NCBI GenBank assembly: GCA_037046735.1
Contig: JBAOHC010000004.1
Location: 62,001 to 126,000, forward strand
Reading direction: 5' to 3'
DNA: 64,000 bases
Origin: JADKAV01 sp037046735
GTDB lineage: Bacteria; Actinomycetota; Actinomycetes; S36-B12; UBA10799
Shown here one piece after another: positions 57,021-64,000 of the stretch (the first letter of the stretch is position 1; each line of letters begins with the position of its first letter). Made by a program: the position numbers and the translations under genes. The notes under the pieces are model-generated. The model saw only the letters and a program-made list of their open reading frames with translations. It was not told the DNA's origin and made no database searches.

Positions 57021-58379
57021 TCATGCCTGGTGACTGCGGAAGCCGAACGCTGCGATCAGCCCGCCGGCCGCGCACATGGCGGCCGCCAGCACGAGGGCGC
57101 GCCCATAGCCCGTAACACCGTCCTCGCCCATCCCGGCCAGCGCGGGCAGGACGGCGATCGCTATGAGTCCGGCGACTCGGGCCACCGCATTGTTGATCCC
57201 CGACGCGGTTCCGGACTGCTCCGGGCCGATGTCCCCGAGCGCCGCAGTTGTCACGGGCGCGACCACTAGCACCAGTCCGGCGGCGAAGAGCACCATGGCC
57301 GGCAGGACGGTCGTCCAGAGGCTGTCACCGGGTTCCAGTTGCCCGAGCCACCAGAGTCCCGCGCCCATCACGATGGGTCCCCCGGTGAGAAACCACCGTG
57401 GCCCGTACCGTCCGACCAGGCCGCCCATCCACGACGACAGCAGCATCAGCAAGATCGTGATCGGCAGGCCACTCGCGCCGGCGACCAGCGCTGAGAACCC
57501 CATGCCGACCTGCAGGTACACGGTGACGAGGAACAGGCCGGCGGTGAAGGACCCGTAGACGACAAACGTGACGAGATTGGCCACGCTGAAGCTGCGGATA
57601 CCGAAGAGGGCCAGCGGCATCATCACCTGTGCGGGGCGTCGTTGCAGGAGCACGAACACGACGAGCAGCGTGGCTCCGAGCAGCACGAGGGGCAGCGTCC
57701 ACGGGCCACGGTCGATAAGCGGTCCCACTACGAGACCCAGGCCGAGGGTGGCCACTACGGCGCTGCGCCAGTCCACGGATCGCACGGTGGCACCGGTGCC
57801 CGGCAGGTCCGGGACGAACTTGAGGGCCAGCCATACCGCCGCGGCTGTGAGTGGGATGTTGAGCAGGAATGCCAGGCGCCAACCGAAGCTGAACGTGTCC
57901 ACGAGCAAGCCCCCAGCAAACGGCCCGAGGGCAGTGAACACCCCTGACAGTCCCGACCAGGCACCGATGGCCCGTCCGCGGTCGGCGTCGGCGAACACGG
58001 CATTGAGCAGTGCCAGGCTGGTCGGCACCATGAAGGCGGCGCAGGCACCCTGGGCCATTCGAGCGCCGATCAGGGCGGGCATGGTGGGCGCCAGTCCGCA
58101 TAGCACGCTGGCAACCCCGAAGCAGAGGGTGCCCGCGATGAAGACCCGCCGCTTGCCTAGCAGGTCGCCCATCGCCCCGCCGACCAGGACGAGGGCCCCC
58201 AACGTCAGGAGATAGCCGTCCACAACCCACTGCATACTTGCGAAACCGCCGCCGAGGTCGGCCGCGATGTGTGGCGCGGCCACCGTGACGATGCTGGAGT
58301 CCAGGAATGCCATGCCGCTGGCGACGATGCTCGCCGCAAGGGCGCCGCGTCCCGCCCGCGAGGTGAAAGCCAGGGTCAT
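57021..58379 (-). CDS. MFS transporter, DHA2 (EmrB/QacA) type
   Basis: The 452-residue protein has about 14 membrane segments. It shows the DHA2 motif D1 at FLDSSIVTVAAPHIAADLG and the MFS loop GDLLGKRRVFIAGT, with RMAQGACAAFMVPTSLALL and GLSGVFTALGPFAGGLLVD (motif C). It likely exports hydrophobic drugs or metabolites with proton antiport. The substrate is unknown. The nested inverted repeats at 58408-58550 lie in its upstream region. Confidence 0.85.
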   Translation of the reverse strand: MTLAFTSRAGRGALAASIVASGMAFLDSSIVTVAAPHIAADLGGGFASMQWVVDGYLLTLGALVLVGGAMGDLLGKRRVFIAGTLCFGVASVLCGLAPTMPALIGARMAQGACAAFMVPTSLALLNAVFADADRGRAIGAWSGLSGVFTALGPFAGGLLVDTFSFGWRLAFLLNIPLTAAAVWLALKFVPDLPGTGATVRSVDWRSAVVATLGLGLVVGPLIDRGPWTLPLVLLGATLLVVFVLLQRRPAQVMMPLALFGIRSFSVANLVTFVVYGSFTAGLFLVTVYLQVGMGFSALVAGASGLPITILLMLLSSWMGGLVGRYGPRWFLTGGPIVMGAGLWWLGQLEPGDSLWTTVLPAMVLFAAGLVLVVAPVTTAALGDIGPEQSGTASGINNAVARVAGLIAIAVLPALAGMGEDGVTGYGRALVLAAAMCAAGGLIAAFGFRSHQA

Positions 58380-58407
58380 GCCACGAGCCTAGGTGCGGCC
58401 GCCGCGC

Positions 58408-58550
58408 GGTTCAAAGATCCGCACGACGGCGCTCACGATGCGGAGTTTTAACCCTTCAGGCGCCCGTTTTGCGCCTTTCGTCCAGTCATAGAGGGTCAAA
58501 ACTGCGCAGAGGCCCTTGTCCAGCACCCTCACGGTGCGGATCTTTGAACC
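58408..58550. repeat. Nested inverted repeats, four copies of a 17-bp motif
   Basis: GGTTCAAAGATCCGCAC at 58408-58424 is the exact reverse complement of 58534-58550. Inside it, TGCGGAGTTTTAACCCT at 58439-58455 matches the reverse complement of 58492-58508 at 15 of 17 bases. In the middle AGGCGC and GCGCCT (58458-58476) form a hairpin. The four arms share a motif close to TGCGGA-N2-TTT-N-AACCC in alternating orientation, so it may fold as one large stem or as two hairpins. Confidence 0.85.
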
Positions 58551-58577
58551 CCTCGCCCGGAGCAACGCAGCCCTACC

Positions 58578-59588
58578 ATGATCGCCATGAGCACACGCAC
58601 GTGGACCGTTGGGGCCATCCTGGTGGGGAGGGCCTCCGACCGCTGCTCGTTGGACGAACTCGAGGGCAAGTTGTTCCTCGACCAGAGTGATGCCGTCTAC
58701 AAGTTCCAGCGATTCGGACTGCTGCTCGTCCTCTCATCGATCATCGCCAGCGGGGGCATCGTTGCCGACTCGACCGCGACCGTCATCGGCGCGATGATCG
58801 TGGCACCTCTGGGGATTCCCATTATGGGGGTGGCCCTGGCCACCGTCGTGGGCGTCTGGCAGCGGCTCAGCCGGGCCATCGCCGGAGTCGTGGTGGGGGC
58901 TCTGGCAGCGGCAGGCATCGGCGCCATCATGAGCGTGTTCATCCCCCGAAACGCCGACCTCATGGCCAACACGCAGATCGCCGGCCGGGTCACCCCCAGT
59001 CTCGTCGACATGCTGGTGGCCTTGGCTGTGGGTTTTGTCGCGGCCATCGGCATGATGCGTAAGGATCTGTCCGATGTTTTGCCCGGCGTGGCGATCGCCA
59101 TCTCCCTGGTACCCCCGATGTGTGTGGTCGGCATCACGGCCGCCGAGGGGGAGTGGTCAGAATCCGTGCGGGCCCTGATCCTGTTCGCCACGAACGTCAT
59201 CGCGATGATCACTGCGGGCATCATCGTGTTCGGACTTGCCCAGTACGGGAGCACGGCCACCCGCGTGGTGGACCTCAACCGGGGCCGGGTCCTGGGAGTG
59301 GTGATCGCTGCTCTGGTTGTGCTGGCTATCCCCTTGGGCCTGCAGACCTGGCAGTACATCCAGTCGACCAACAGTGAGCAGCGGGCACTGGAGGCCACCA
59401 AACAGTGGGTGGCCGGGACCCGGTTCACGGTCATGGGGGTGGACGTGCAAGGGACTGCTGTCGACGCGCGGATCATCGGCAGCGGTCAGCCACCGGACGT
59501 CAATGACCTGGCCGCAGCGCTCGGTCCGCAGTACACGGTCCGGGTCGACGTGCAGAAGGGGGAGTTGCTGGAGGTCGACCCGCAGTAG
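58578..59588 (+). CDS. DUF389 membrane protein
   Basis: The 336-residue protein contains the DUF389 core of conserved helices: FQRFGLLLVLSSIIASGGIV, ADSTATVIGAMIVAPLGIPI and DVLPGVAIAISLVPPMCVVG. About eight membrane segments are visible, with a soluble C-terminal region of about 80 residues. Function is unknown; members have been linked to transport or stress. No good ribosome site separates the ATG at 58578 from one at 58587. Confidence 0.83.
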   Translation: MIAMSTRTWTVGAILVGRASDRCSLDELEGKLFLDQSDAVYKFQRFGLLLVLSSIIASGGIVADSTATVIGAMIVAPLGIPIMGVALATVVGVWQRLSRAIAGVVVGALAAAGIGAIMSVFIPRNADLMANTQIAGRVTPSLVDMLVALAVGFVAAIGMMRKDLSDVLPGVAIAISLVPPMCVVGITAAEGEWSESVRALILFATNVIAMITAGIIVFGLAQYGSTATRVVDLNRGRVLGVVIAALVVLAIPLGLQTWQYIQSTNSEQRALEATKQWVAGTRFTVMGVDVQGTAVDARIIGSGQPPDVNDLAAALGPQYTVRVDVQKGELLEVDPQ

Positions 59589-59606
59589 TCGAGGCATCAT
59601 GGAGGC

Positions 59607-60275
59607 ATGGGTAGGCCGGGTTTCAGCGGGGCTGTGTTCGACGAGGTGGAGCGGTGGTCGGAACTCGGCCTGGGGATCGCAGGGCTGGCGTCGGGGTATA
59701 CGCGCTCGCGGCTGTTCGACCACGAGCCCACGCCACGACGTGAGGATGTCATCACGGTCGCGGACCTCCTGGCTGCGCTGCCCGGGGCTACCGCGACGTT
59801 GGCCGCAGCCCTACAGGGTGCTCTTTTCGATGTCGTCGCAGACCTCGAGCACCGGGTCAACGAGGCTTCCGCGGCAGCCTCTCGCATGCAGCTCACAGGC
59901 CGTCCGATCCGCGCACTGCACGACTGGCTGACGACACTGGACCAACAGTTCCGGAACCGGCAGGCGCAGCGCGCCGAGCAGGCCGCACAATTCTTGGCGA
60001 CCGTGGGCCCGGAGACCACCGCCGAGTTACTCTCCCGGGTCGACATGAATATGGTGCTCTCCGAGGTGGACATGGACGTGCTGGTACAGCGCGTCACCCT
60101 GGAGAAGGTGCTGGAGAAGGTCGACATGAACGCCCTCATGGCCGATGTGCTCGCTGATCTCGACACCGCGAACCTGACCGGGGCGCTGGCTTCTAACACC
60201 GTCGGTTCCATCCGTACGCTGCCCGGGGCGGCCACCCGGATCGCCGGGCGTGTGGTGCGCCGGCCCACCCCCTGA
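59607..60275 (+). CDS. Conserved hypothetical protein with VDM repeats
   Basis: The 222-residue protein is soluble and mostly helical. A repeated pattern in the C-terminal half reads SRVDMNMVLSEVDMDVLVQR, then EKVDMNALMADVLADLDTAN, where VDM-type helical repeats occur three times. No membrane segment remains apart from weak hydrophobic N-terminal helices. It overlaps the dtd gene by one base. The function is unknown. Confidence 0.68.
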   Translation: MGRPGFSGAVFDEVERWSELGLGIAGLASGYTRSRLFDHEPTPRREDVITVADLLAALPGATATLAAALQGALFDVVADLEHRVNEASAAASRMQLTGRPIRALHDWLTTLDQQFRNRQAQRAEQAAQFLATVGPETTAELLSRVDMNMVLSEVDMDVLVQRVTLEKVLEKVDMNALMADVLADLDTANLTGALASNTVGSIRTLPGAATRIAGRVVRRPTP

Positions 60276-60742
60276 TGCGCGCACTGGTTCAGCGGGCCAA
60301 CGGGGCCAGCGTGGGCGTGGCCGGCACGGTCCTCGGGGCCTTCGACGGTCCTGGCCTGGTGGTGCTGGTTGGGGTCACCCATACCGATACCCCCGAGTTG
60401 GCCGCGCGCTTGGCGGCCAAGGTCCACGATGCCCGACTCTTCGACCGGGACCGCTTCCCAGACCGCTGTCTGGCGCCGGGTGGACCCGCTGAGGTGTCCG
60501 CCGCCGATTTGGGACTGCCGCTACTGGTGATCAGCCAGTTCACCCTGTACGCGACCACGCGCAAGGGTCGCCGCCCGACCTGGGACGCAGCTGCCCCCGG
60601 TGATGTCGCCGAGCCGCTGGTGGACACCTTCATCGCGACTCTGCGGGGGGCCGGAGCGCAGGTCGAGACCGGCCGGTTCGGCGCCGACATGCAGGTGAGT
60701 CTCACCAACGACGGTCCGATCACGGTGCTCTTCGAGCTCTAA
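60275..60742 (+). CDS. dtd: D-aminoacyl-tRNA deacylase
   Basis: The 155-residue protein matches DTD, which hydrolyses D-amino acids (and glycine) from mischarged tRNAs. It has MRALVQRANGASVGVAG at the start, LLVISQFTLYATTRKGRRPT carrying the conserved SQFTLY and a GADMQVSLTNDGPITVLFEL end with the NDGP motif. It is about 10 residues longer than typical. It overlaps the previous stop (TGATG). Confidence 0.93.
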   Translation: MRALVQRANGASVGVAGTVLGAFDGPGLVVLVGVTHTDTPELAARLAAKVHDARLFDRDRFPDRCLAPGGPAEVSAADLGLPLLVISQFTLYATTRKGRRPTWDAAAPGDVAEPLVDTFIATLRGAGAQVETGRFGADMQVSLTNDGPITVLFEL

Positions 60743-60796
60743 CCCGGTCCACGAGCGCCACGCCGAACACCGCTGAAAGGCATTAGCCTGAGTGCC

Positions 60797-61516
60797 GTGT
60801 ACGACGCGCCCATCGCCGAGGTCAGCGGAGCCTGCTTCGCTGGCGAGTCCCTCGTGATCGTGGGCGATGCCAAGCCGGTGCTCGCGTGGTGCCCGTGGGA
60901 TGGCCAGCCCGGGCAGTGGAAGACCCTCAACGTGGCCAAACTGCCAGGTGCCCCGGCCGACACCGGGCAGTTCGAGGCAGTGGAACATGTCTGCGATGAC
61001 CTGGTGGTCATCTTGTGCGAGGAGCCGGCCCTGCTCGTGGCTGTGGACCTGGCCAAGCAGGCTGTGATGGGCTGGTGGCGATTGGTAGTGGATCTCAAAG
61101 GATTGAGTAAGGCCTGGCGCAAAGACCCCAACTCCCACGGCGAGGGCCTCTTCTTCGGCACCGAGCGGGTCTACATCGTCAAGGAGAAGAAGCCGGCGGT
61201 GATCCTTGAGTTCGGACTGCCCGGCCAACTCAGCGCAGGCGATCCGTTGCCCGGAATGTGGTCCCCGCCACCGTCGGGAGATCTGGTGGCTCTGGCCTCC
61301 TGGGAGGTCAATCTGTCGGACGTTTCAGACGTCACCGTCCATGACGACCAGGTGTGGTTGCTCAGCGACCAGGATCAGTGCTTCGGTCCACTTGGCGGCC
61401 CCCAGATCCCGCTGGGTCTGCCCAAAGCGGAGGGACTCGCCCGCACTGCGCAGGGTAAATGGCTGGTGGCGCTGGACAACCGCGACGGCCGTGGCGCTCT
61501 GAGGGTGCTGGAGTGA
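60797..61516 (+). CDS. Conserved hypothetical protein, probable beta-propeller
   Basis: The 239-residue protein has repeated short beta strands such as ESLVIVGDAKPVLAWCPW, DLVVILCEEPALLVAVDLAK and DVTVHDDQVWLLSDQDQCFG, as in SdiA-regulated or phytase-like propellers. There is no signal peptide. It starts with GTG. The next gene begins one nt after its stop, so the two are a unit. The function is unknown. Confidence 0.65.
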   Translation: MYDAPIAEVSGACFAGESLVIVGDAKPVLAWCPWDGQPGQWKTLNVAKLPGAPADTGQFEAVEHVCDDLVVILCEEPALLVAVDLAKQAVMGWWRLVVDLKGLSKAWRKDPNSHGEGLFFGTERVYIVKEKKPAVILEFGLPGQLSAGDPLPGMWSPPPSGDLVALASWEVNLSDVSDVTVHDDQVWLLSDQDQCFGPLGGPQIPLGLPKAEGLARTAQGKWLVALDNRDGRGALRVLE

Positions 61517-61517
61517 C

Positions 61518-61751
61518 ATGACTGAGGATGACCGCGAGTCCTTCCTGGCCCCGAAGGCGACCTTCCAGGGGGAGTTCACGCCGGAGAATCTGGCCTTCGA
61601 CTCCAATCTGCAGGAGTTTGCGCAGCGCGTGGCGTACGTCTGTGCACTCGAGACGGCCGGCAAGATCACGCCGATCGAGGCACATCGCCGGATCCGCCTG
61701 CTATACCAGGAGCTGGAGCGCAGCCATGTCGGCCTGCGCATCGAGGAGTAG
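61518..61751 (+). CDS. 77-residue DUF7219-like small protein
   Basis: The protein has NLQEFAQRVAYVCALETAGK followed by ITPIEAHRRIRLLYQELERS. From memory this resembles DUF7219 small proteins that are widespread in Cyanobacteria. It is probably a soluble helical hairpin. It starts one nt after the propeller-like gene. The function is unknown, and the family identification rests on recall, not a search. Confidence 0.65.
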   Translation: MTEDDRESFLAPKATFQGEFTPENLAFDSNLQEFAQRVAYVCALETAGKITPIEAHRRIRLLYQELERSHVGLRIEE

Positions 61752-61823
61752 CTGGCCCACCCCTCGTTCGACAGCCCCAGCCACCTGTGGCACACTCGAC
61801 GCAACGTCAGGAAGGGACTCACG

Positions 61824-61880
61824 GTGAACATCCGCCACATGTGTATGTGTTGTCGAATGATGTCCGCCGTCGGGGCCTGA
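61824..61880 (+). CDS. Met/Cys-rich leader peptide of an attenuator
   Basis: The 18-residue ORF encodes MNIRHMCMCCRMMSAVGA, with five Met (including the start) and three Cys in eleven residues. AGGAAGGGA lies before the GTG at 61824. It is followed at once by an intrinsic terminator and then by metY, so ribosome stalling at Cys or Met codons probably sets read-through into the methionine genes. Confidence 0.72.
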   Translation: MNIRHMCMCCRMMSAVGA

Positions 61881-61898
61881 GCGACGTCCACTTACGTT

Positions 61899-61928
61899 CC
61901 CCGGCGAAGAGTCCGGGGCTTTTCTTTT
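61899..61928 (+). terminator. Intrinsic attenuator terminator upstream of metY
   Basis: CCCCGG at 61899-61904 pairs with CCGGGG at 61913-61918 and is followed by CTTTTCTTTT, a rare U-rich tail in this window. CGGGG at 61871-61875 inside the leader ORF can pair with CCCCG of the terminator and act as an antiterminator. The terminator lies 66 nt before metY, inside its leader. Confidence 0.78.
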
Positions 61929-61994
61929 CGGTGCCGCCCGCGTCCGGACTACCTCCCCCACAGGTACCGACCCGACAACGAAAAGGAAATCCCG

Positions 61995-63311
61995 ATGAGC
62001 GACGCCTGGTCCTTCGAAACCAAGCAGATCCACGCAGGTCAGACCCCCGATGAGACGACCAATGCGCGGGCCCTGCCGATCTACCAAACCACCAGCTACA
62101 CCTTCAACGACACCACCCACGCCGCGAACCTGTTCGCCCTCAAGGAACTGGGCAACATCTACACGCGGATCATGAACCCGACGCAGGCCGCCGTCGAGGA
62201 CCGCATCGCGGCTCTCGAGGGCGGTGTGGGCGCCCTGCTGGTGGCAAGTGGCCAGGCCGCCGAGACGTTGGCGATCCTCAACGTGGCCGAGGCGGGCGAT
62301 CACATCGTCTCCAGCCCGAGCCTGTACGGCGGCACCTACAACCTGTTCCACTACACCCTGCCGAAGTTCGGCATCACGGTGTCCTTCGTCGAGAACCCGG
62401 CCGATCCCGAGTCCTGGCGGGCGGCCGTGCAGCCGAACACGAAGGCCTTCTTCGGGGAGAGCATCTCGAACCCGAAGAATGACATCCTCGACATCGAGGC
62501 GGTCGCCACCGTGGCCCACGAGGTCGGGGTCCCGCTGATCGTGGACAACACGGTGGCCACCCCGTACCTGATCCAGCCGCTGAAGTGGGGTGCTGACGTA
62601 GTCGTGCATTCGGCCACCAAGTACATCGGCGGGCACGGGACGGCGGTCGCCGGCGTGATCGTCGACGGGGGCACGTTCGACTACGCGTTGTATCCGCAGC
62701 GCTTCCCGAACTACAACGAGCCCGACCCGAGCTACCACGGCCTGGTCTACGCCCGGGACCTCGGAGTCGGATCGCAGTTCGGGGCGAACCTGTCGTTCAT
62801 CCTCAAGGCCCGGGTGCAGCTGCTGCGCGACCTCGGTGCCGCGGTGGCGCCGTTCAACGCCTGGTTGCTGGCGCAGGGTCTGGAGACGCTGAGCCTGCGC
62901 ATCGAGCGCCACGTGCAGAACGCGGAGGCAGTCGCGACGTGGCTGACGACCCGCGACGAGGTCCTGGGGGTCAACTACGCGAGCCTGCCGAGCAGCCCCT
63001 GGTACGAGACGGGCCGCAAGTACGCGCCGAAGGGCACCGGCGCCGTCCTGGCCTTCGAGATCGCCGGCGGTGTCGAGGCGGGGCAAGCCTTCGTGGAGGC
63101 GCTGGAACTGCACAGCCACGTCGCCAACATCGGTGACGTGCGCAGCCTGGTGATCCACCCGGCCTCGACGACTCACTCTCAGCTGAGTCCCGAGGAGCAG
63201 GTGGCCGCCGGCGTGACGCCGGGGCTGGTCCGGCTGGCCGTCGGGATCGAGAACATCAACGACATCCTGGCCGACCTCGACGCCGGGTTCCGGGCAGCGA
63301 AGCAGGCCTGA
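61995..63311 (+). CDS. metY: O-acetylhomoserine sulfhydrylase (aminocarboxypropyltransferase)
   Basis: The 438-residue PLP enzyme of the Cys/Met metabolism family condenses O-acetylhomoserine with sulfide to give homocysteine. Motifs are ALPIYQTTSYTFNDT, YTRIMNPTQAAVEDRIAALE, VDNTVATPYLIQPL and the PLP lysine in VVHSATKYIGGHGT. AAAAGGAAA precedes the ATG. It is behind a Met/Cys leader-peptide attenuator and followed by metX after 2 nt. Confidence 0.94.
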   Translation: MSDAWSFETKQIHAGQTPDETTNARALPIYQTTSYTFNDTTHAANLFALKELGNIYTRIMNPTQAAVEDRIAALEGGVGALLVASGQAAETLAILNVAEAGDHIVSSPSLYGGTYNLFHYTLPKFGITVSFVENPADPESWRAAVQPNTKAFFGESISNPKNDILDIEAVATVAHEVGVPLIVDNTVATPYLIQPLKWGADVVVHSATKYIGGHGTAVAGVIVDGGTFDYALYPQRFPNYNEPDPSYHGLVYARDLGVGSQFGANLSFILKARVQLLRDLGAAVAPFNAWLLAQGLETLSLRIERHVQNAEAVATWLTTRDEVLGVNYASLPSSPWYETGRKYAPKGTGAVLAFEIAGGVEAGQAFVEALELHSHVANIGDVRSLVIHPASTTHSQLSPEEQVAAGVTPGLVRLAVGIENINDILADLDAGFRAAKQA

Positions 63312-63313
63312 CG

Positions 63314-64000
63314 ATGAGCACCTCCGGCGGCTGGCGCCCAGGAGATCCGGTGGCGGGGCGGCAGTTCGCGGACCTGGGCCCCATGGGTCTGGATCTGGGT
63401 GAGCGGCTGCCGGAGGTGCGCGTCGCGTACGAGACCTGGGGCGTCTACAACGGCAACAACGCGGTGCTCGTTCAGCACGCTTTGACCGGTGACGCGCATG
63501 CCGCCGGGCCGACCGCCCCCGGCCAGCCGACTGCCGGCTGGTGGGATGAGCTGATCGGTCCGGGCAAGGCGATCGACACCCGCCGCTGGTTCGTGGTGTC
63601 GTCGAATGTGCTCGGGGGTTGTCAGGGCACGACCGGTCCGTCGAGTATCGCCCCGGACGGCCGGGCGTACGGATCGCGCTGGCCGCGGATCACCATCCGC
63701 GACCAGGTCGCTGTGGAAGTGGCTCTGGCCGACGCGCTGGGCATCGAGCATTTCACCGCCGTCATGGGCGGTTCGATGGGCGGGATGCGCACGCTGGAGT
63801 GGATCGTGCAGCACCCTGATCGGGTGGGCACGGCCCTGGTGATGGCGACTTCGGCGTCGGCGACCGCGGACCAGATCGCGACCCAGAACGTCCAGATCGA
63901 CGTGATCAGGGCTGATCCGGACTGGCAGGGCGGCGACTACCACGACACCGGCCGCGCGCCGGTGAGAGGGATGGGCATCGCCCGGCGCATCGCGCACCTG
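63314..64000 (+). CDS. metX: Homoserine O-acetyltransferase (partial, runs off the window)
   Basis: The first 229 residues are present. The alpha/beta-hydrolase motifs of MetX are clear: VAYETWGVYNGNNAVLVQHA, SSNVLGGCQGTTGPSS and the nucleophile elbow VMGGSMGGMRTLEW with Ser in GSMGG. It makes O-acetylhomoserine, the substrate of the adjacent metY product. The C-terminal Asp and His of the triad are beyond the window. Confidence 0.93.
   Translation, partial: MSTSGGWRPGDPVAGRQFADLGPMGLDLGERLPEVRVAYETWGVYNGNNAVLVQHALTGDAHAAGPTAPGQPTAGWWDELIGPGKAIDTRRWFVVSSNVLGGCQGTTGPSSIAPDGRAYGSRWPRITIRDQVAVEVALADALGIEHFTAVMGGSMGGMRTLEWIVQHPDRVGTALVMATSASATADQIATQNVQIDVIRADPDWQGGDYHDTGRAPVRGMGIARRIAHL

Overview
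The window comes from a high-GC actinobacterium (Actinomycetota). The markers are pervasive GTG starts, a HisC2/Pat-type aminotransferase, an N-terminal ANTAR regulator, SpoIIE-type PP2C phosphatases, a SigB/SigF-type sigma domain, a Ser/Thr kinase, a DUF3618/holin-like stress operon, topoisomerase IB and a Nei-type glycosylase. The genus cannot be fixed from the sequence. No rRNA, tRNA, CRISPR array, insertion sequence or prophage was seen.

Layout. 1-5.6 kb: end of a xylose operon (xylA tail, xylB), an orphan microprotein, a CPBP protease and a TPR/FlgO-like protein. 5.4-8.1 kb: a sulfide module, with a microprotein and sulfide:quinone oxidoreductase divergent from a TDT-family anion transporter across a CsoR/CstR-like operator. 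8.1-12.8 kb: a diguanylate cyclase and a GAF-EAL phosphodiesterase flank 2,4-dienoyl-CoA reductase. 12.8-19.6 kb: Nei glycosylase, Ser/Thr kinase, DUF4126, siroheme synthase, CHASE3-PP2C phosphatase and HisC-type aminotransferase. 19.6-22.3 kb: cydAB behind a CRP/GlxR-like site; cydDC lies about 30 kb away. 22.3-23.4 kb: small stress-type genes and a hemerythrin-like protein.

23.8-35.6 kb is the most unusual segment. One uninterrupted gene joins a GT4-like glycosyltransferase domain, lacking expected catalytic residues, to a SigB/SigF-type sigma factor. It is followed by ten genes that mostly overlap: GmhB-like, GmhA, two HldE-like kinase/nucleotidyltransferases, three GT9 and two GT4 glycosyltransferases and an SDR. 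This looks like ADP-heptose synthesis and transfer in an organism without LPS, perhaps controlled by the fusion protein.

35.6-50.8 kb: ANTAR-GAF and PP2C regulators, a Rieske-linked oxidoreductase, a frameshifted DUF421 gene, a stress-type SDR, a coiled-coil protein, the DUF3618 operon, topoisomerase IB, hemerythrin and two cation/proton antiporters (one frameshifted). A 47-bp repeat family occurs as a 3-unit array, an inverted 9-unit array and a single copy at 23.4 kb. 50.8-61.8 kb: cydDC, uracil-DNA glycosylase, SIMPL, small acidic and membrane proteins, an MFS exporter, a nested inverted-repeat element, DUF389, Dtd and conserved unknowns. 61.8-64 kb: metY-metX behind a short Met/Cys-rich leader peptide and an intrinsic terminator, the layout of an attenuator.

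The themes are sulfur and respiratory stress (SQR, TDT, siroheme, cyd, met), SigB-like stress control (sigma domain, two PP2C proteins, candidate GGGTAT/C promoters) and surface glycan synthesis. All functional calls come from motif recognition by eye, without database searches.
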